Assembly: GCF_015767265.1 (NCBI RefSeq)
Contig: NZ_JADPIB010000007.1
Coordinates: 134,307 to 198,306, forward strand
Direction: 5' to 3'
DNA: 64,000 nt
Source: Aureivirga marina
Lineage (GTDB): Bacteria; Bacteroidota; Bacteroidia; Flavobacteriales; Flavobacteriaceae
The translations under genes and the position numbers were made by a program. The notes under the pieces were generated by a model. It made no database searches and was not told the DNA's origin. It saw only the letters and a list, made by a program, of their open reading frames with translations. Positions 63,764 to 64,000 of the stretch are shown here, one piece after another (the first letter of the stretch is position 1; each line of letters starts with the position of its first letter).

Positions 63764-64000
63764 ATGGAAGTAACAGGGAAAATTAAGATCATCAACGAAA
63801 CACAAACATTTGGTGCAAACGGATTTAGAAAGAGAGAATTAGTTCTAACGACAGATGAGCAATATCCTCAAATGTTGTTAATTGAATTTATTCAAGATAA
63901 ATGTGATGCGTTAAATAATTTTCAAGTAGGACAAGACGTAAAAATTTACATCAACTTAAAAGGAAGAGAGTGGATTAACCCTGAAGGACATGCTAAATAT
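63764..64000 (+). CDS. DUF3127 protein (5' part only, cut by window end)
   Basis: 79 residues visible from ATG 63764. MEVTGKIKIINETQTFGANG, FRKRELVLTTDEQYPQ and VGQDVKIYINLKGREW match the DUF3127 family, an OB-fold-like small protein of Bacteroidota sometimes compared with single-strand binding folds. The 3' end lies outside the window. Confidence 0.85.
   Translation, partial: MEVTGKIKIINETQTFGANGFRKRELVLTTDEQYPQMLLIEFIQDKCDALNNFQVGQDVKIYINLKGREWINPEGHAKY

Overview
The window is AT-rich (roughly 30% G+C by eye) chromosomal DNA from a member of the Bacteroidota, most likely the family Flavobacteriaceae. Signs of this are a gldA gliding gene, a type III glutamine synthetase, a fused DAHP synthase/chorismate mutase, many lipoproteins, TonB-dependent barrels with carboxypeptidase-regulatory-like N-termini, promoters with TAnnTTTG -7 boxes, and start codons that mostly lack Shine-Dalgarno sequences. 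I saw no transposase, integrase, phage structural gene or CRISPR array.

Layout. 0-11.5 kb is housekeeping: rluB, an NhaC antiporter, aroF-chorismate mutase behind an aromatic leader peptide and attenuator, a cyclase/YjbR pair, an AraC regulator, gldA, lipB, a Cys/Met-type PLP enzyme and a YifB/ComM ATPase. 11.6-22.5 kb is devoted to iron: a DUF4856 lipoprotein, an imelysin lipoprotein, a FecA-like TonB receptor, then a ferric ABC transporter (binding protein, fused permease, ATPase). Several of these promoters share an AT-rich TTTAGAwT-type box. 22.6-31.5 kb carries purM, a degenerate Rieske-like lipoprotein, greA, a HIT protein, a sensor kinase, glnA (type III), purK, a GNAT enzyme and purE. 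Four nitrogen/purine genes there share an AC-rich leader. 31.6-35.2 kb is a small AraC/DUF4345/SRPBCC/SDR group and a membrane protein.

35.6-47.6 kb is the most unusual protein-coding block. A 60-residue double-glycine peptide precursor lies between two distantly paralogous ~380-residue proteins. One keeps a His-x3-His motif (HQTGH) and the other has lost both histidines. Downstream are a C39-peptidase ABC exporter, an HlyD-type adaptor, a lipoprotein and a TPR protein. Two TonB-type outer-membrane barrels flank the block. I read it as an unstudied peptide natural-product (RiPP or bacteriocin-like) system.

49.7-61.8 kb is thiamine biosynthesis in two pieces. thiS-thiC-tenI-like sits behind one TPP riboswitch, and thiD-thiE-thiG-thiH sits behind a second, diverged copy of the same leader. 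Between the pieces are a strong terminator, an array of six tRNA-like sequences on the minus strand (one canonical tRNA-Gly, the others increasingly degenerate), an LRR-like protein inside that array, an SDR with an N-terminal zinc-ribbon-like segment, and a sodium:alanine symporter. A ~130-nt structured element lies between thiC and tenI. The window ends with a lipoprotein, a tandem CDGSH protein, a flavin reductase and the start of a DUF3127 gene.

All functions are inferred from sequence motifs and context. No searches or structure predictions were run.
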